From positions 62,001 through 126,000 of the forward strand of contig NZ_JAKGAQ010000003.1 of NCBI RefSeq assembly GCF_021532615.1: a DNA stretch of 64,000 bases, read 5' to 3'. The notes below the pieces were generated by a model. The model worked only from the letters and a program-made list of their open reading frames with translations. It was not told where the DNA came from and made no database searches. Position 1 is the first letter of the stretch. Each line of letters starts with the position of its first letter. Positions 9,415 to 18,002 of the stretch are shown one piece after another. The DNA comes from Octadecabacter dasysiphoniae. Its GTDB lineage: Bacteria > Pseudomonadota > Alphaproteobacteria > Rhodobacterales > Rhodobacteraceae. The position numbers and the translations under genes were made by a program.

Positions 9415-10247
9415 TATTTTGACCCCACGCGCAGCATACGATCCAACATGATCGCGACAACGACGATGACCAGCCCGGATTCAAACCCCTTGGCGGCGTT
9501 CACTGTGTTCAACGCGCGCACCACCGGCACGCCCAATCCGTCCGCACCGACCAGCGCGGCGATGACCACCATCGACAGTGATAACATGATCGTCTGGTTC
9601 AGGCCCGCCATGATCTGGGGCAGGGCCGAGGGCAGTTCAACCTTGAGAAGTTTTTGCCGTTTTGTTGCGCCGAATGCGTCCGCGGCCTCTAGAAGTTCTG
9701 TGGGGGTCGAGGACACGCCGAGCTGTGTCAGGCGGATCGGTGCGGGCAGCACGAAGATAACCGTCGCGACCAATCCGGGCACCATGCCGATGCCAAAAAA
9801 CACAATGGCCGGAATGAGATAAACGAATGTGGGCAGGGTTTGCATTAGGTCCAGAACGGGGCGCATCCATGCGTATAATCGCGGCCGGTGGGCGGCGGCG
9901 ATGCCAATGGGAACGCCGACCCCCATGCAAACCACGCAGGCCGACAAAACAAGTGTCAGGCTTTCGGTGGTTTCTTCCCAGTAGTCCTGATTGAGGATGA
10001 ACAAAAATCCGGCTGCGATGAACAGGCAGGTTTTCCAGCTGCGTTGCAGCACCCAAGTGAGGGCGACGAAGGCCGCGATGACGAACAAAGGGTGCGGTGT
10101 TTGAAGCAGCCATAAGATGCCGTCGATCAGGGCTTCCATGGCGTCGGCCATGCCGTCGAAAAACACGCGGCCTTTCTTTTCGAGCCAGTCAAATCCGGCC
10201 TCGGCCACATCACCTACGGGGATTTTGTTGTCTGTCAGCCAGTTCAC
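9414..10247 (-). CDS. choW: Choline/betaine ABC transporter permease
   Basis: 277 residues from a GTG at 10247, chosen because AGGAGA sits five bases upstream and the protein then begins VNWLTDNKIP like other ChoW proteins; the ATG 13 codons upstream lies inside the intercistronic hairpin. About six membrane spans are visible, with the EAA-type loop EAADAFGATKRQKLLKVELPSALP that docks the ATPase. It belongs to the ProW/OpuAB family. It is separated from choX by a strong hairpin, so it is likely expressed below the binding protein. Confidence 0.92.
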   Translation of the reverse strand: MNWLTDNKIPVGDVAEAGFDWLEKKGRVFFDGMADAMEALIDGILWLLQTPHPLFVIAAFVALTWVLQRSWKTCLFIAAGFLFILNQDYWEETTESLTLVLSACVVCMGVGVPIGIAAAHRPRLYAWMRPVLDLMQTLPTFVYLIPAIVFFGIGMVPGLVATVIFVLPAPIRLTQLGVSSTPTELLEAADAFGATKRQKLLKVELPSALPQIMAGLNQTIMLSLSMVVIAALVGADGLGVPVVRALNTVNAAKGFESGLVIVVVAIMLDRMLRVGSK

Positions 10248-10271
10248 GTGTCTCTCCTGTCGCCCAAGTAA

Positions 10272-10299
10272 AAAGGGCCGCCCCATCCGGCGGCCCTTT
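10272..10299 (-). terminator. Intercistronic hairpin between choX and choW
   Basis: Perfect 11-bp stem (AAAGGGCCGCC / GGCGGCCCTTT) with a 6-base loop. On the transcribed minus strand it is followed by further Ts, so it has the form of an intrinsic terminator. It lies 17 bases after the choX stop and 25 bases before the choW GTG. It probably gives partial termination or 3'-end protection, which would raise the binding protein over the membrane parts. Confidence 0.8.
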
Positions 10300-10315
10300 C
10301 AAGTCCATTGCGGGT

Positions 10316-11251
10316 TTACATGCCCAAGGCTGTTCTTACGGCCTGTTCAGCGTCGCCGCCATCCATCGTTGTGACGCCGTCCAGCCAGCTGACGACAAAA
10401 TCGGTGTTGGCGGCCATCCATGCGGTTGCGGCCTCGTCCGGGTCCATACCGTCGTTCAGGATTGCGCCCATGATTTCATTTTCCATCGCGAGGGAAAATT
10501 CAAGGTTGGTAAGCAGCGCGCCCACGTTCGGGCAGGCGTCAACGTAGCCGGCGGATGTGTTTGTGAACACTGTCGCACCGCCAAGATCGGGGCCAAACCA
10601 ATCATCGCCACCTTCAAGATAGGTCATGTCGTAGTTGGCGTTCATCGGGTGGGGTTCCCAACCGAGGAAAACAACAGGTTCGTCGCGTTCGGACGCGCGG
10701 CCGACTTGGGCCAACATGCCTGCTTCGGACGATTCGACAACTTCGATGGCGTCCGCGTCCAGCCCGAATGCGCCGGATTCAATCATGTCGATGATCAAAC
10801 GGTTGCCGTCATTGCCAGCCTCAATGCCGTAGATTTTGCCTTCAAGGGCGTCGGCGTTGGCTGCGATCGCATCAAAGCTGGTGATGCCAAGGGCCGCACC
10901 GGCTGCGTTTGTGGCCAGCGTATATTTCGCGCCTTCAAGGTTTGCGCGCACGGTGTCGACGGTGCCTGCTTCGCGGTAGGCGGCAATGTCGCCTTCCATT
11001 GTTGGCATCCAGTTGCCCAAGAACACATCGATGTCGCCTTCCGCCATGGACGAATACGTCACTGGAACGGAAAGAACTTTGATGTCTGTTTCATAACCGA
11101 GTGCCTGTAGAACCACTGTTGTGGCGGCGGTTGTCGCGGTGATGTCTGTCCAGCCTACGTCAGAAAATGTGACTGTGCCGCAGTTTGCGTGACCGTCGGC
11201 GGCGGCCGCAGATGCCGCACAAATGGCGAGGATTGAGATCGTGGATTTCAT
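10316..11251 (-). CDS. choX: Choline/glycine betaine substrate-binding protein
   Basis: 311 residues with a 21-residue Sec signal (MKSTISILAICAASAAAADG), so it is periplasmic. The mature protein has the OpuAC fold features of ChoX: FSDVGWTDITATTAATTVVL near the start and FLGNWMPTMEGDI, plus LGWEPHPMNANYDMTYLEGG; the tryptophans and tyrosines of these segments form the aromatic cage around the quaternary ammonium in the family. It is the first gene of the uptake operon, divergent from betI. Choline rather than betaine is inferred from its neighbours. Confidence 0.93.
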   Translation of the reverse strand: MKSTISILAICAASAAAADGHANCGTVTFSDVGWTDITATTAATTVVLQALGYETDIKVLSVPVTYSSMAEGDIDVFLGNWMPTMEGDIAAYREAGTVDTVRANLEGAKYTLATNAAGAALGITSFDAIAANADALEGKIYGIEAGNDGNRLIIDMIESGAFGLDADAIEVVESSEAGMLAQVGRASERDEPVVFLGWEPHPMNANYDMTYLEGGDDWFGPDLGGATVFTNTSAGYVDACPNVGALLTNLEFSLAMENEIMGAILNDGMDPDEAATAWMAANTDFVVSWLDGVTTMDGGDAEQAVRTALGM

Positions 11252-11278
11252 GAATAGTCTCCCGGTTGGCTTTTGTTG

Positions 11279-11292
11279 ATTGACGAGTCAAT
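11279..11292. promoter_or_regulatory. Palindrome, likely BetI operator
   Basis: ATTGACGAGTCAAT is a perfect 14-base palindrome (ATTGAC, GA, GTCAAT) in the 84-base gap between divergent choX and betI. It is 28 bases from the choX start and 44 from the betI start. BetI is a TetR repressor relieved by choline, and its genes are usually controlled from such a shared site. Binding by BetI is inferred. Confidence 0.65.
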
Positions 11293-11335
11293 AAAGAACA
11301 AATTATCTTCGCTTGGCAACAGCTGCGAGGAAATG

Positions 11336-11911
11336 ATGCCAAAGCTTGGAATGGAGCCTATACGCCGCGCGGCTTTGGTTAAAGCCACCATTGACGTGAT
11401 CGGGGCCCAAGGATCTTTGGATGTGACTGTCAGCCAAATCGCCAAACAGGCGGGCATGTCATCGGCCTTGGCGCACCATTATTTTGGCGGCAAAGACCAG
11501 ATTTTTCTGGCGGCGATGCATCAGATCTTGCGCGATTTCGGCGCAGAGGTGAGATCCGCATTGCGGGCGGCGCGCACGCCGCGTGCCCGCGCTGAAGCGT
11601 TGATTTCAGCGTCTTTTGCGCCGTCGTGTTTTGACCCAGCCACGGTTTCCGCTTGGATGACGTTGTACGCACAGGCCACGACCCAGCCCGACATGCACCG
11701 TCTGTTGTTGCTGTATCAGCGCCGTTTGCAATCAAATCTGACCCACGCGCTGCGGCCCTTGTCACTGTCCCCGATTGAGGATGCGGCGACCTTGGGCGCC
11801 TTGATTGACGGATTATATTTGCGCGCAGCATTGGCGCGCAACACCGACCCTGCAACGGCCCACGCAACGGCAATGCGCGCGCTGGACCGCTTGACCGGAG
11901 CAAACACATGA
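11336..11911 (+). CDS. betI: TetR-family repressor of choline genes
   Basis: 191 residues from the ATG at 11336, giving the family N-terminus MPKLGMEPIRRAALV with GAGG five bases upstream. The helix-turn-helix is VTVSQIAKQAGMSSALAHHYFGGKDQIF. The C-terminal ligand domain is the BetI type (IDGLYLRAALA). It represses choline oxidation genes until choline binds. The stop overlaps betC by 4 bases (ATGA), so betI, betC, betB and betA form one operon. Confidence 0.92.
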   Translation: MPKLGMEPIRRAALVKATIDVIGAQGSLDVTVSQIAKQAGMSSALAHHYFGGKDQIFLAAMHQILRDFGAEVRSALRAARTPRARAEALISASFAPSCFDPATVSAWMTLYAQATTQPDMHRLLLLYQRRLQSNLTHALRPLSLSPIEDAATLGALIDGLYLRAALARNTDPATAHATAMRALDRLTGANT

Positions 11912-13416
11912 CCAAGCCAAACATCCTGATTATTATGGTTGATCAGTTGAACGGAACGCTGTTTCCCGATGGTCCTGCCGATTGGCTGCATGCGCCGAAT
12001 TTGAAAAAGCTGGCGGCGAAATCGACGCGTTTCAAAAATGCCTACACGGCGTCGCCACTGTGCGCGCCGGGCCGTGCGTCATTTATGTCCGGTCAATTGC
12101 CCAGTCGCACGCAGGTCTATGATAACGCAGCAGAATTTGCGTCTTCTATCCCGACCTACGCGCACCATTTGCGCCGTGCGGGGTATCAGACGTGCCTGTC
12201 GGGCAAGATGCATTTTGTAGGCCCCGACCAGCTTCACGGGTTCGAGGAACGCCTGACGACCGACATCTACCCACCCGATTTTGGCTGGACGCCCGATTAT
12301 CGCAAACCGGGTGAGCGGATTGATTGGTGGTATCACAATATGGGGTCGGTGACGGGCGCGGGTGTGGCTGAAATCACCAATCAAATGGAGTACGACGACG
12401 AGGTTTGCTACAACGCGACCCGTAAATTGTATGATCTGTCGCGCGGGCACGATGCGCGCCCTTGGTGTTTGACGGTATCGTTCACGCACCCCCATGATCC
12501 GTACGTTGCGCGCCAGAAATACTGGGATTTGTATGAGGATTGCGAACATTCGATGCCCGAGGTCGGCCCGATGACCTACGCTGAACATGATGCGCATTCC
12601 CAGCGGATTCTTGACGCGAATGATCACGAGAATTTCGACATCACCGAAGATCAGGTGCGCCGTGCGCGCCGTGCCTATTTCGCGAATATTTCCTACCTTG
12701 ATGATAAAGTAGGGGAGGTGTTGCAGACCCTGGAAGACACCCGACAAGACGCCACAATCCTGTTTGTGTCCGATCACGGCGATATGCTGGGGGATCGCGG
12801 ACTGTGGTTCAAAATGTCGTTTTACGAAGGGTCCGCGCGGGTGCCGTTTATGGTGTGTTCGCCTGATATGGAGCCGGGATTGATCGAAACGCCCGTATCC
12901 AACATCGACGTGACGCCGACGCTGTGTGATCTGGCTGGCGTGTCCATGGACGAGGTGATGCCATGGACCGAAGGCATGTCCCTCAAGCCGCTTGGCAATG
13001 GCGTAAAGCGCACCGAACCGGTGGCGATGGAATACGCCGCCGAAGGGTCTTACAGCCCGTTGGTATGCCTTCGGTATGGCAAATGGAAATACACGCGCTG
13101 CTTGATCGATCCAGATCAGTTATTTGATATGGACGCCGACCCGCACGAGCAAAACAACCTTGCAAATGTTGCAAAACATCAAGGCACTTTGGACCAATTG
13201 CGCGCCAAATCCGAAGCGCGCTGGGATTTGGCGGCCTATGATGCGGCTGTTCGCGAAAGTCAGGCCCGCCGCTGGGTGGTGTATGAGGCTTTGCGCAACG
13301 GGGACTACTTCCCTTGGGATCACCAGCCCCTTCAAAAAGCATCAGAACGCTATATGCGCAATCACATGGACCTCAATGTTCTTGAGGAAAATCAACGCTT
13401 TCCGAGAGGTGAATAA
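11908..13416 (+). CDS. betC: Choline sulfatase
   Basis: 502 residues; hydrolyses choline-O-sulfate to choline and sulfate. The type I sulfatase signature is [19 protein letters not shown], in which Cys52 would become formylglycine; the early metal ligands lie in [10 protein letters not shown] later [22 protein letters not shown] segment supplies further metal and substrate residues, and the C-terminal FPWDHQPL is typical of choline sulfatases. No signal peptide is seen, so it acts in the cytoplasm. The formylglycine-forming enzyme is not in the window. Confidence 0.95.
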   Translation: MTKPNILIIMVDQLNGTLFPDGPADWLHAPNLKKLAAKSTRFKNAYTASPLCAPGRASFMSGQLPSRTQVYDNAAEFASSIPTYAHHLRRAGYQTCLSGKMHFVGPDQLHGFEERLTTDIYPPDFGWTPDYRKPGERIDWWYHNMGSVTGAGVAEITNQMEYDDEVCYNATRKLYDLSRGHDARPWCLTVSFTHPHDPYVARQKYWDLYEDCEHSMPEVGPMTYAEHDAHSQRILDANDHENFDITEDQVRRARRAYFANISYLDDKVGEVLQTLEDTRQDATILFVSDHGDMLGDRGLWFKMSFYEGSARVPFMVCSPDMEPGLIETPVSNIDVTPTLCDLAGVSMDEVMPWTEGMSLKPLGNGVKRTEPVAMEYAAEGSYSPLVCLRYGKWKYTRCLIDPDQLFDMDADPHEQNNLANVAKHQGTLDQLRAKSEARWDLAAYDAAVRESQARRWVVYEALRNGDYFPWDHQPLQKASERYMRNHMDLNVLEENQRFPRGE

Positions 13417-13417
13417 C

Positions 13418-14875
13418 ATGCCCTACGACATTCAGCCTACCGCCAGCCATTTTATTGATGGCCAGTACGTCGAAGACAAAAACGGCACGCCGATCCCTGT
13501 GATTTGCCCTGTGTCCGAGGAACAGATCGCGGTTGTTTATGGCGCAACGCCCGCGATCATTGATCAAGCGCTGGCGGCGGCCAAACGCGCGCAAGGTGCG
13601 TGGGCGGCGATGACGGGAACCGAACGTGGCCGTGTGCTGCGCCGCGCCGCTGACCTGATCCGCGACCGCAATTATGACCTGAGCGTGCTAGAGACCAATG
13701 ACACGGGCAAGCCGCTGCAAGAAACGCTGGTGGCTGATGCCACTTCGGCGGCAGATGCGTTGGAATATTTTGGCGGTCTGGCGGGCAGCTTGACCGGAGA
13801 GCATATCCAATTGGGCGAGGATTTCGTGTATACCCGCCGCGAAGCGCTGGGTGTTTGCGTTGGTATTGGTGCGTGGAATTACCCGACCCAGATCGCTGCG
13901 TGGAAGGGTGCGCCTGCGCTGGCGTGTGGCAATGCGATGGTGTTCAAACCGTCCGAAACCACACCGCTGTGTGCGTTGAAGGTTGCGGAAATCTTGCACG
14001 AAGCGGGCGCACCTGCGGGCATTTACAACGTGATCCAAGGCATGGGCGAGGTTGGCCACGCGCTGATCACGGATCCGCGTGTGGACAAGGTTTCGCTGAC
14101 GGGGTCGGTGCCGACGGGGCGCAAGGTTTATGCGGCGGCCGCCGAAGGAATTCGCCATGTGACCATGGAGTTGGGCGGCAAATCCCCGATTGTGATTTTC
14201 GATGATGCGGACCTTGAAGACGCTGTTGGGGGTGCCATTTTGGGCAACTTCTACAGCTCGGGTCAGGTGTGTTCGAACGGGACGCGGGTGTTCGTGCAAT
14301 CGGGCATCAAAGACGCATTTTTGACCCGGCTGAGCGAGCGTTTGAAAGACGTCAAAATGGGCGATCCTCTGGATGAAGCGGTTAATTTTGGGCCACTTGT
14401 GTCGCAGCGCCAACTAGAGATCGTTCAGGGCTTCATCGCGAAAGGCATCAAAGACGGTGCGCGTCTGGTGGCCGGTGGGCAGCGTGAGGGTGACACAGGA
14501 TATTACCTGCAACCTACTGTTTTTGCGGATGTAACTGATGACATGACCATCGCCACGGATGAGATTTTTGGCCCTGTCTTAAGTGTTCTTGATTTTGACG
14601 ATGAGGCGGACGTTTTGGCGCGTGCCAATGCCACGGACTTTGGCCTTGCGGCGGGCGTGTTTACCAATGACCTGAACCGCGCGCATCGTATGGTCGCGGG
14701 GTTTGAGGCGGGGACATGTTACATCAACACTTACAACCTTGCCCCGGTTGAGGCCCCGTTCGGCGGATCAAAATTGTCCGGTGTGGGGCGCGAAAATTCA
14801 AAGGCGGCGATTGAGCATTATAGCCAGTTGAAATCCGTTTATGTGGGCATGGCCCCGGTTGAGGCGCCGTTCTAG
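13418..14875 (+). CDS. betB: Betaine aldehyde dehydrogenase
   Basis: 485 residues from the ATG at 13418, one base after the betC stop and preceded by GAGAGGTG. This is an aldehyde dehydrogenase oxidising betaine aldehyde to glycine betaine. Motifs: [20 protein letters not shown], the NAD-binding [11 protein letters not shown], the catalytic-base region MELGGKSP, and the nucleophile in [29 protein letters not shown] is near the end. It directly abuts betA. No irregularity seen. Confidence 0.95.
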   Translation: MPYDIQPTASHFIDGQYVEDKNGTPIPVICPVSEEQIAVVYGATPAIIDQALAAAKRAQGAWAAMTGTERGRVLRRAADLIRDRNYDLSVLETNDTGKPLQETLVADATSAADALEYFGGLAGSLTGEHIQLGEDFVYTRREALGVCVGIGAWNYPTQIAAWKGAPALACGNAMVFKPSETTPLCALKVAEILHEAGAPAGIYNVIQGMGEVGHALITDPRVDKVSLTGSVPTGRKVYAAAAEGIRHVTMELGGKSPIVIFDDADLEDAVGGAILGNFYSSGQVCSNGTRVFVQSGIKDAFLTRLSERLKDVKMGDPLDEAVNFGPLVSQRQLEIVQGFIAKGIKDGARLVAGGQREGDTGYYLQPTVFADVTDDMTIATDEIFGPVLSVLDFDDEADVLARANATDFGLAAGVFTNDLNRAHRMVAGFEAGTCYINTYNLAPVEAPFGGSKLSGVGRENSKAAIEHYSQLKSVYVGMAPVEAPF

Positions 14876-16519
14876 ATGCAGTCAGAGTACGTAATTGTCG
14901 GTGCGGGCAGTGGTGGTTGTGCCATGGCGTATCGTTTGGCCGAAGCCGGCAAATCCGTGATCGTGATCGAAACCGGCGGGACAGATATTGGCCCACTGAT
15001 CAACATGCCTGCCGCGCTGTCCTATCCGATGTCGATGGCCCGGTATGACTGGGGTTATAAAACCGAACCCGAGCCGCATTTGGGCGGGCGCAATCTGGCC
15101 GTGCCGCGCGGCAAGGTCCTTGGTGGATCGTCGTCGATCAACGGGATGATCTACGTGCGCGGCCATGCGCGTGATTTCGATCATTGGGCCGAACAAGGCG
15201 CGGACGGGTGGGCCTACGCCGACGTGCTGCCCTACTACAAGCGGATGGAAGACTGGCACGATGGCGGGCGCGGCGGTGATGCGGATTGGCGCGGCAAAGG
15301 CGGGCCACTGCACGTTACGCGCGGGCCGGGGACCAACCCGCTGACACGCGCATTTATCAAGGCAGGCGGGCAGGCGGGGTACCAACTGACGCCCGATTAT
15401 AACGGCGAGCAACAAGAAGGGTTCGGCCCGTTTGACGCTACGATCTGGCAGGGCAAACGCTGGTCTGCGGCGTCGGCCTATTTGCGCCCGGCACAGGCGA
15501 CGGGCAATTGCGAGGTGGTGCAGGGCACAGCTGCGAAAGTTGTGATCGAAAATGGGCGCGCTGTCGGGGTTGAACTGACAGATGGTCAAGTGATCCGCGC
15601 CACGTCCGAAGTGATCATTGCCGCATCCGCAATCAATTCGCCCAAGCTGTTGATGTTGTCGGGGATCGGCCCTGCCCCGCATCTTGCGGAACATGGGATT
15701 GAGGTGATTGCCGATCGTGCTGGCGTTGGACAAAACCTTCAGGATCATCTTGAATTGTACGTCCAGATGGCGGGCAAGGGGCGCCATTCGCTTTATAAAT
15801 ATTGGCATTTACTGGCGAAGGCGTGGGTGGGCGCGCGGTGGCTGTTCACAAAATCCGGGATCGGGGCGTCCAACCAGTTTGAGGCGGCGGGGTTTATCCG
15901 CTCCAAGGCCGGATTGGATTATCCCGATATCCAGTTCCATTTCCTGCCGATTGCAGTGCGTTACGACGGCAAAGGTGCGCGCGAAGGGTTTCAGGCGCAT
16001 GTTGGCCCGATGCGGTCCAAATCGCGCGGCGCGGTGACGTTGACGTCGGCCGATCCGAACGCTGCACCGCGTATCTTTTTCAACTACATGTCGCACCCTG
16101 ATGACTGGGACGAATTTCGCACCTGCATCCGCCTCACCCGTGAGATTTTTGCCCAAGATGCCTTTGCGCGATACCGCGGAGATGAGCTGATCCCCGGGGC
16201 TGGCGCGCAGACAGATGCCGAGTTGGATGAAACCATCCGCGAGCACACCGAAAGCGCGTACCATCCCTGTGGCACCTGCAAAATGGGCCGCGCCGATGAT
16301 CCCGATGCCGTGGTTGACCCCATGGGGCGCGTAATTGGTGTTGATGGTTTGCGGGTTGCGGACAGTTCGATTTTTCCACGCATCACCAACGGTAACCTTA
16401 ACGCGCCGTCGATTATGGTGGGTGAAAAGATCGCGGATTGCGTGCTGGGGAAGGCCCCGTTGGCGCCCAGCAATGACGCGCCGTGGATACATCCGCAGTG
16501 GGAAACCGCGCAGCGTTAA
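14876..16519 (+). CDS. betA: Choline dehydrogenase
   Basis: 547 residues; GMC flavoprotein that oxidises choline to betaine aldehyde, membrane-associated in the family and feeding electrons to quinone. It has the ADP-binding [15 protein letters not shown] at the start, the GMC signature [20 protein letters not shown], and the C-terminal [21 protein letters not shown]. The catalytic histidine lies in [13 protein letters not shown]. The ATG follows the betB stop with no gap, so translation is probably coupled. It ends the bet operon. Confidence 0.95.
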   Translation: MQSEYVIVGAGSGGCAMAYRLAEAGKSVIVIETGGTDIGPLINMPAALSYPMSMARYDWGYKTEPEPHLGGRNLAVPRGKVLGGSSSINGMIYVRGHARDFDHWAEQGADGWAYADVLPYYKRMEDWHDGGRGGDADWRGKGGPLHVTRGPGTNPLTRAFIKAGGQAGYQLTPDYNGEQQEGFGPFDATIWQGKRWSAASAYLRPAQATGNCEVVQGTAAKVVIENGRAVGVELTDGQVIRATSEVIIAASAINSPKLLMLSGIGPAPHLAEHGIEVIADRAGVGQNLQDHLELYVQMAGKGRHSLYKYWHLLAKAWVGARWLFTKSGIGASNQFEAAGFIRSKAGLDYPDIQFHFLPIAVRYDGKGAREGFQAHVGPMRSKSRGAVTLTSADPNAAPRIFFNYMSHPDDWDEFRTCIRLTREIFAQDAFARYRGDELIPGAGAQTDAELDETIREHTESAYHPCGTCKMGRADDPDAVVDPMGRVIGVDGLRVADSSIFPRITNGNLNAPSIMVGEKIADCVLGKAPLAPSNDAPWIHPQWETAQR

Positions 16520-16554
16520 CTGCTCGGGAAACTAATGCTTGATCCGAAGGGCTG

Positions 16555-16569
16555 TTAACAATTAGTTAG
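16555..16569. promoter_or_regulatory. Near match to CtrA box
   Basis: TTAA, seven bases, then TTAG: one base off the TTAA-N7-TTAA consensus of the alphaproteobacterial cell-cycle regulator CtrA. It is 5 bases before the thermonuclease start, closer than an activator site would be. Weak evidence; it would act as a repressor site if real. Confidence 0.2.
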
Positions 16570-16573
16570 CGGA

Positions 16574-17227
16574 ATGTTCCGTTTGATATCCCTTATTTTG
16601 TGCCTCGCGTCGCCTGTCATGGCCGATGTAGCGGGCGTTGTGCGCGTCATTGACGGCGATACGTTTGATGTGGGGGATGCCCGTGTGCGCATACATGGCA
16701 TCGATGCCCCCGAAGTCGATCAGACGTGCACGTCCGATCAGCGGGGCGAATGGGCGTGCGGGGCGTTCGTGCGTGATGAGGTCCGTCGCCGGTATCAAGG
16801 GACCACCGCAACCTGCCAACAGATGGATGTGGATCGCTATGGACGCATCATCGGTAAGTGTTTTGTAAACGGGCAGGACGTCGGCGAAGCGATCGTGAAC
16901 GATGGATTGGCCGAAGCCTATCGTCGCTATTCAATGGACTACGATTTGGCTGAAAAGGCCGCGCAAGTTACGGGCGCTGGCCTATGGGCGAGCGAGATGC
17001 AAGCCCCGGCCGCGTTTCGTGCACAGCAACGCACATCCAGCCCAGACAGCGCAGCGCCGTCCGCTAACTGTTTCATAAAAGGTAATATTTCCGGTTCAGG
17101 CCAGATTTATCACATGCCGCACAATCGCGATTACGACAACACCCGCATCAACGAAGCCAACGGAGAACGCTGGTTTTGTTCCGAAGCCGAGGCCCGTGCG
17201 GCAGGGTGGCGTGCGGCACGAAATTGA
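16574..17227 (+). CDS. Secreted thermonuclease (SNase-like) family protein
   Basis: 217 residues with a Sec signal ending near PVMA-DV. The SNase domain shows VVRVIDGDTFDVGDARVRIHGIDAPE and the later RYGRIIGKCFVNGQDVGEAIVNDGLAEAYRRY, which include the calcium and catalytic arginine/glutamate regions. After a spacer of Ser/Ala/Pro the C-terminal about 55 residues (CFIKGNIS, a central YHMPHNRDYDNTRI, and ERWFCSEAEARAAGWR) form a small domain often joined to extracellular nucleases. It is likely a periplasmic nuclease. A near match to a CtrA site lies just upstream. Confidence 0.85.
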   Translation: MFRLISLILCLASPVMADVAGVVRVIDGDTFDVGDARVRIHGIDAPEVDQTCTSDQRGEWACGAFVRDEVRRRYQGTTATCQQMDVDRYGRIIGKCFVNGQDVGEAIVNDGLAEAYRRYSMDYDLAEKAAQVTGAGLWASEMQAPAAFRAQQRTSSPDSAAPSANCFIKGNISGSGQIYHMPHNRDYDNTRINEANGERWFCSEAEARAAGWRAARN

Positions 17228-17233
17228 TAGGCT

Positions 17234-17247
17234 TTGATCAAGATCAA
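17234..17247. promoter_or_regulatory. Perfect FNR-type box upstream of DUF465 gene
   Basis: TTGAT-CAAG-ATCAA matches the FNR/FnrL consensus TTGAT-N4-ATCAA at all ten fixed positions, inside a longer symmetric GCTTTGATC-AA-GATCAAAGC. A TATATT hexamer at 17271-17276 would place the transcription start near 17283, putting the box centre at about -42, the class II activator position. Other CRP/FNR members (DNR/NNR) recognise similar sites. Regulator identity is inferred. Confidence 0.75.
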
Positions 17248-17301
17248 AGCGGTCGGGTCCGCAAGGTTGCTATATTCGTATCGTAGCAAACGGAGGATTA
17301 T

Positions 17302-17538
17302 ATGTCGCACACGCCCCATGAACTGGCCGAAGAATTTCCTGAACACCTGGACGCCATGTCAGCGCTTCGCACCACCGACGCGCATTTTGCAAAACTCGCG
17401 GATCAGTACCACGACGTGAACCGCGCCATTCACCGTGCAGAAACGGATGTGGAACCCACGGACGATGCGCATTTGCAGCAGATGCGCAAAGAGCGCATTG
17501 GCCTGAAAGATCAGATTTGGGCGGCGCTGCGCGCTTAG
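17302..17538 (+). CDS. DUF465 / YdcH family small protein
   Basis: 78 residues, acidic and mostly helical, with the family's central HFAKLADQYHDVNRAIHRAE and the C-terminal MRKERIGLKDQIW; predicted to form a short coiled coil. The function of DUF465 proteins is not established. The ATG has GGAGGA seven bases upstream. A perfect FNR-type box and -10 element precede it, so expression probably rises when oxygen falls. The stop overlaps the convergent SRPBCC gene by 4 bases. Confidence 0.88.
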   Translation: MSHTPHELAEEFPEHLDAMSALRTTDAHFAKLADQYHDVNRAIHRAETDVEPTDDAHLQQMRKERIGLKDQIWAALRA

Positions 17539-17990
17539 GCGGTTTCGTCTTTGCCTTCGACAACGCCTTGAAAATTCTCAAAAAACTGGTCCGCCATCTT
17601 TTTGGCGAACCCGCCCACGATGCGGCTGCCAAGTTGGGCCAGTTTACCGCCAACCTTCGCGTCCACGTGATATGTAAGCTCGGTGCCGTCTTCGACATCG
17701 GCGAGGGCGACGTTGGCCGCGCCTTTGGCAAAACCAGCGACGCCGCCTTTGCCTTCGCCGATGATACGATAGCTGTTGGGTGCGTCGACGTCTTGGAGGG
17801 TCACAGCCCCTTTGAACGTCGCCTTAACGGGGCCGACTTTTTGTTTCACGACCGCTTCGAACCCGTCTTCGGGTGATCCTGTCAGTTCCTCGCAGCCCGG
17901 AATGCAGGCCTTAAGGGTTTCGGCGCTGTTCAGATGTGCCCAAACCGTGGCGCGATCCGCTGCGATGATGCGTGTGCCTTCTAATTCCAT
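17535..17990 (-). CDS. CoxG-like SRPBCC family protein
   Basis: 151 residues with the START/SRPBCC fold of the CoxG group: VWAHLNSAETLKACIPGCEELTG at the N-terminus, then GPVKATFKGAVTLQDV and a C-terminal GGKLAQLGSRIVGGFAKKMADQFF helix. Such proteins help mature or anchor CO dehydrogenases and are also found alone. No CO dehydrogenase structural gene is in the window. It lies 12 bases downstream of pccR in the same direction and may be cotranscribed with it. Confidence 0.88.
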   Translation of the reverse strand: MELEGTRIIAADRATVWAHLNSAETLKACIPGCEELTGSPEDGFEAVVKQKVGPVKATFKGAVTLQDVDAPNSYRIIGEGKGGVAGFAKGAANVALADVEDGTELTYHVDAKVGGKLAQLGSRIVGGFAKKMADQFFENFQGVVEGKDETA

Positions 17991-18002
17991 GACTGATCCC
18001 CC

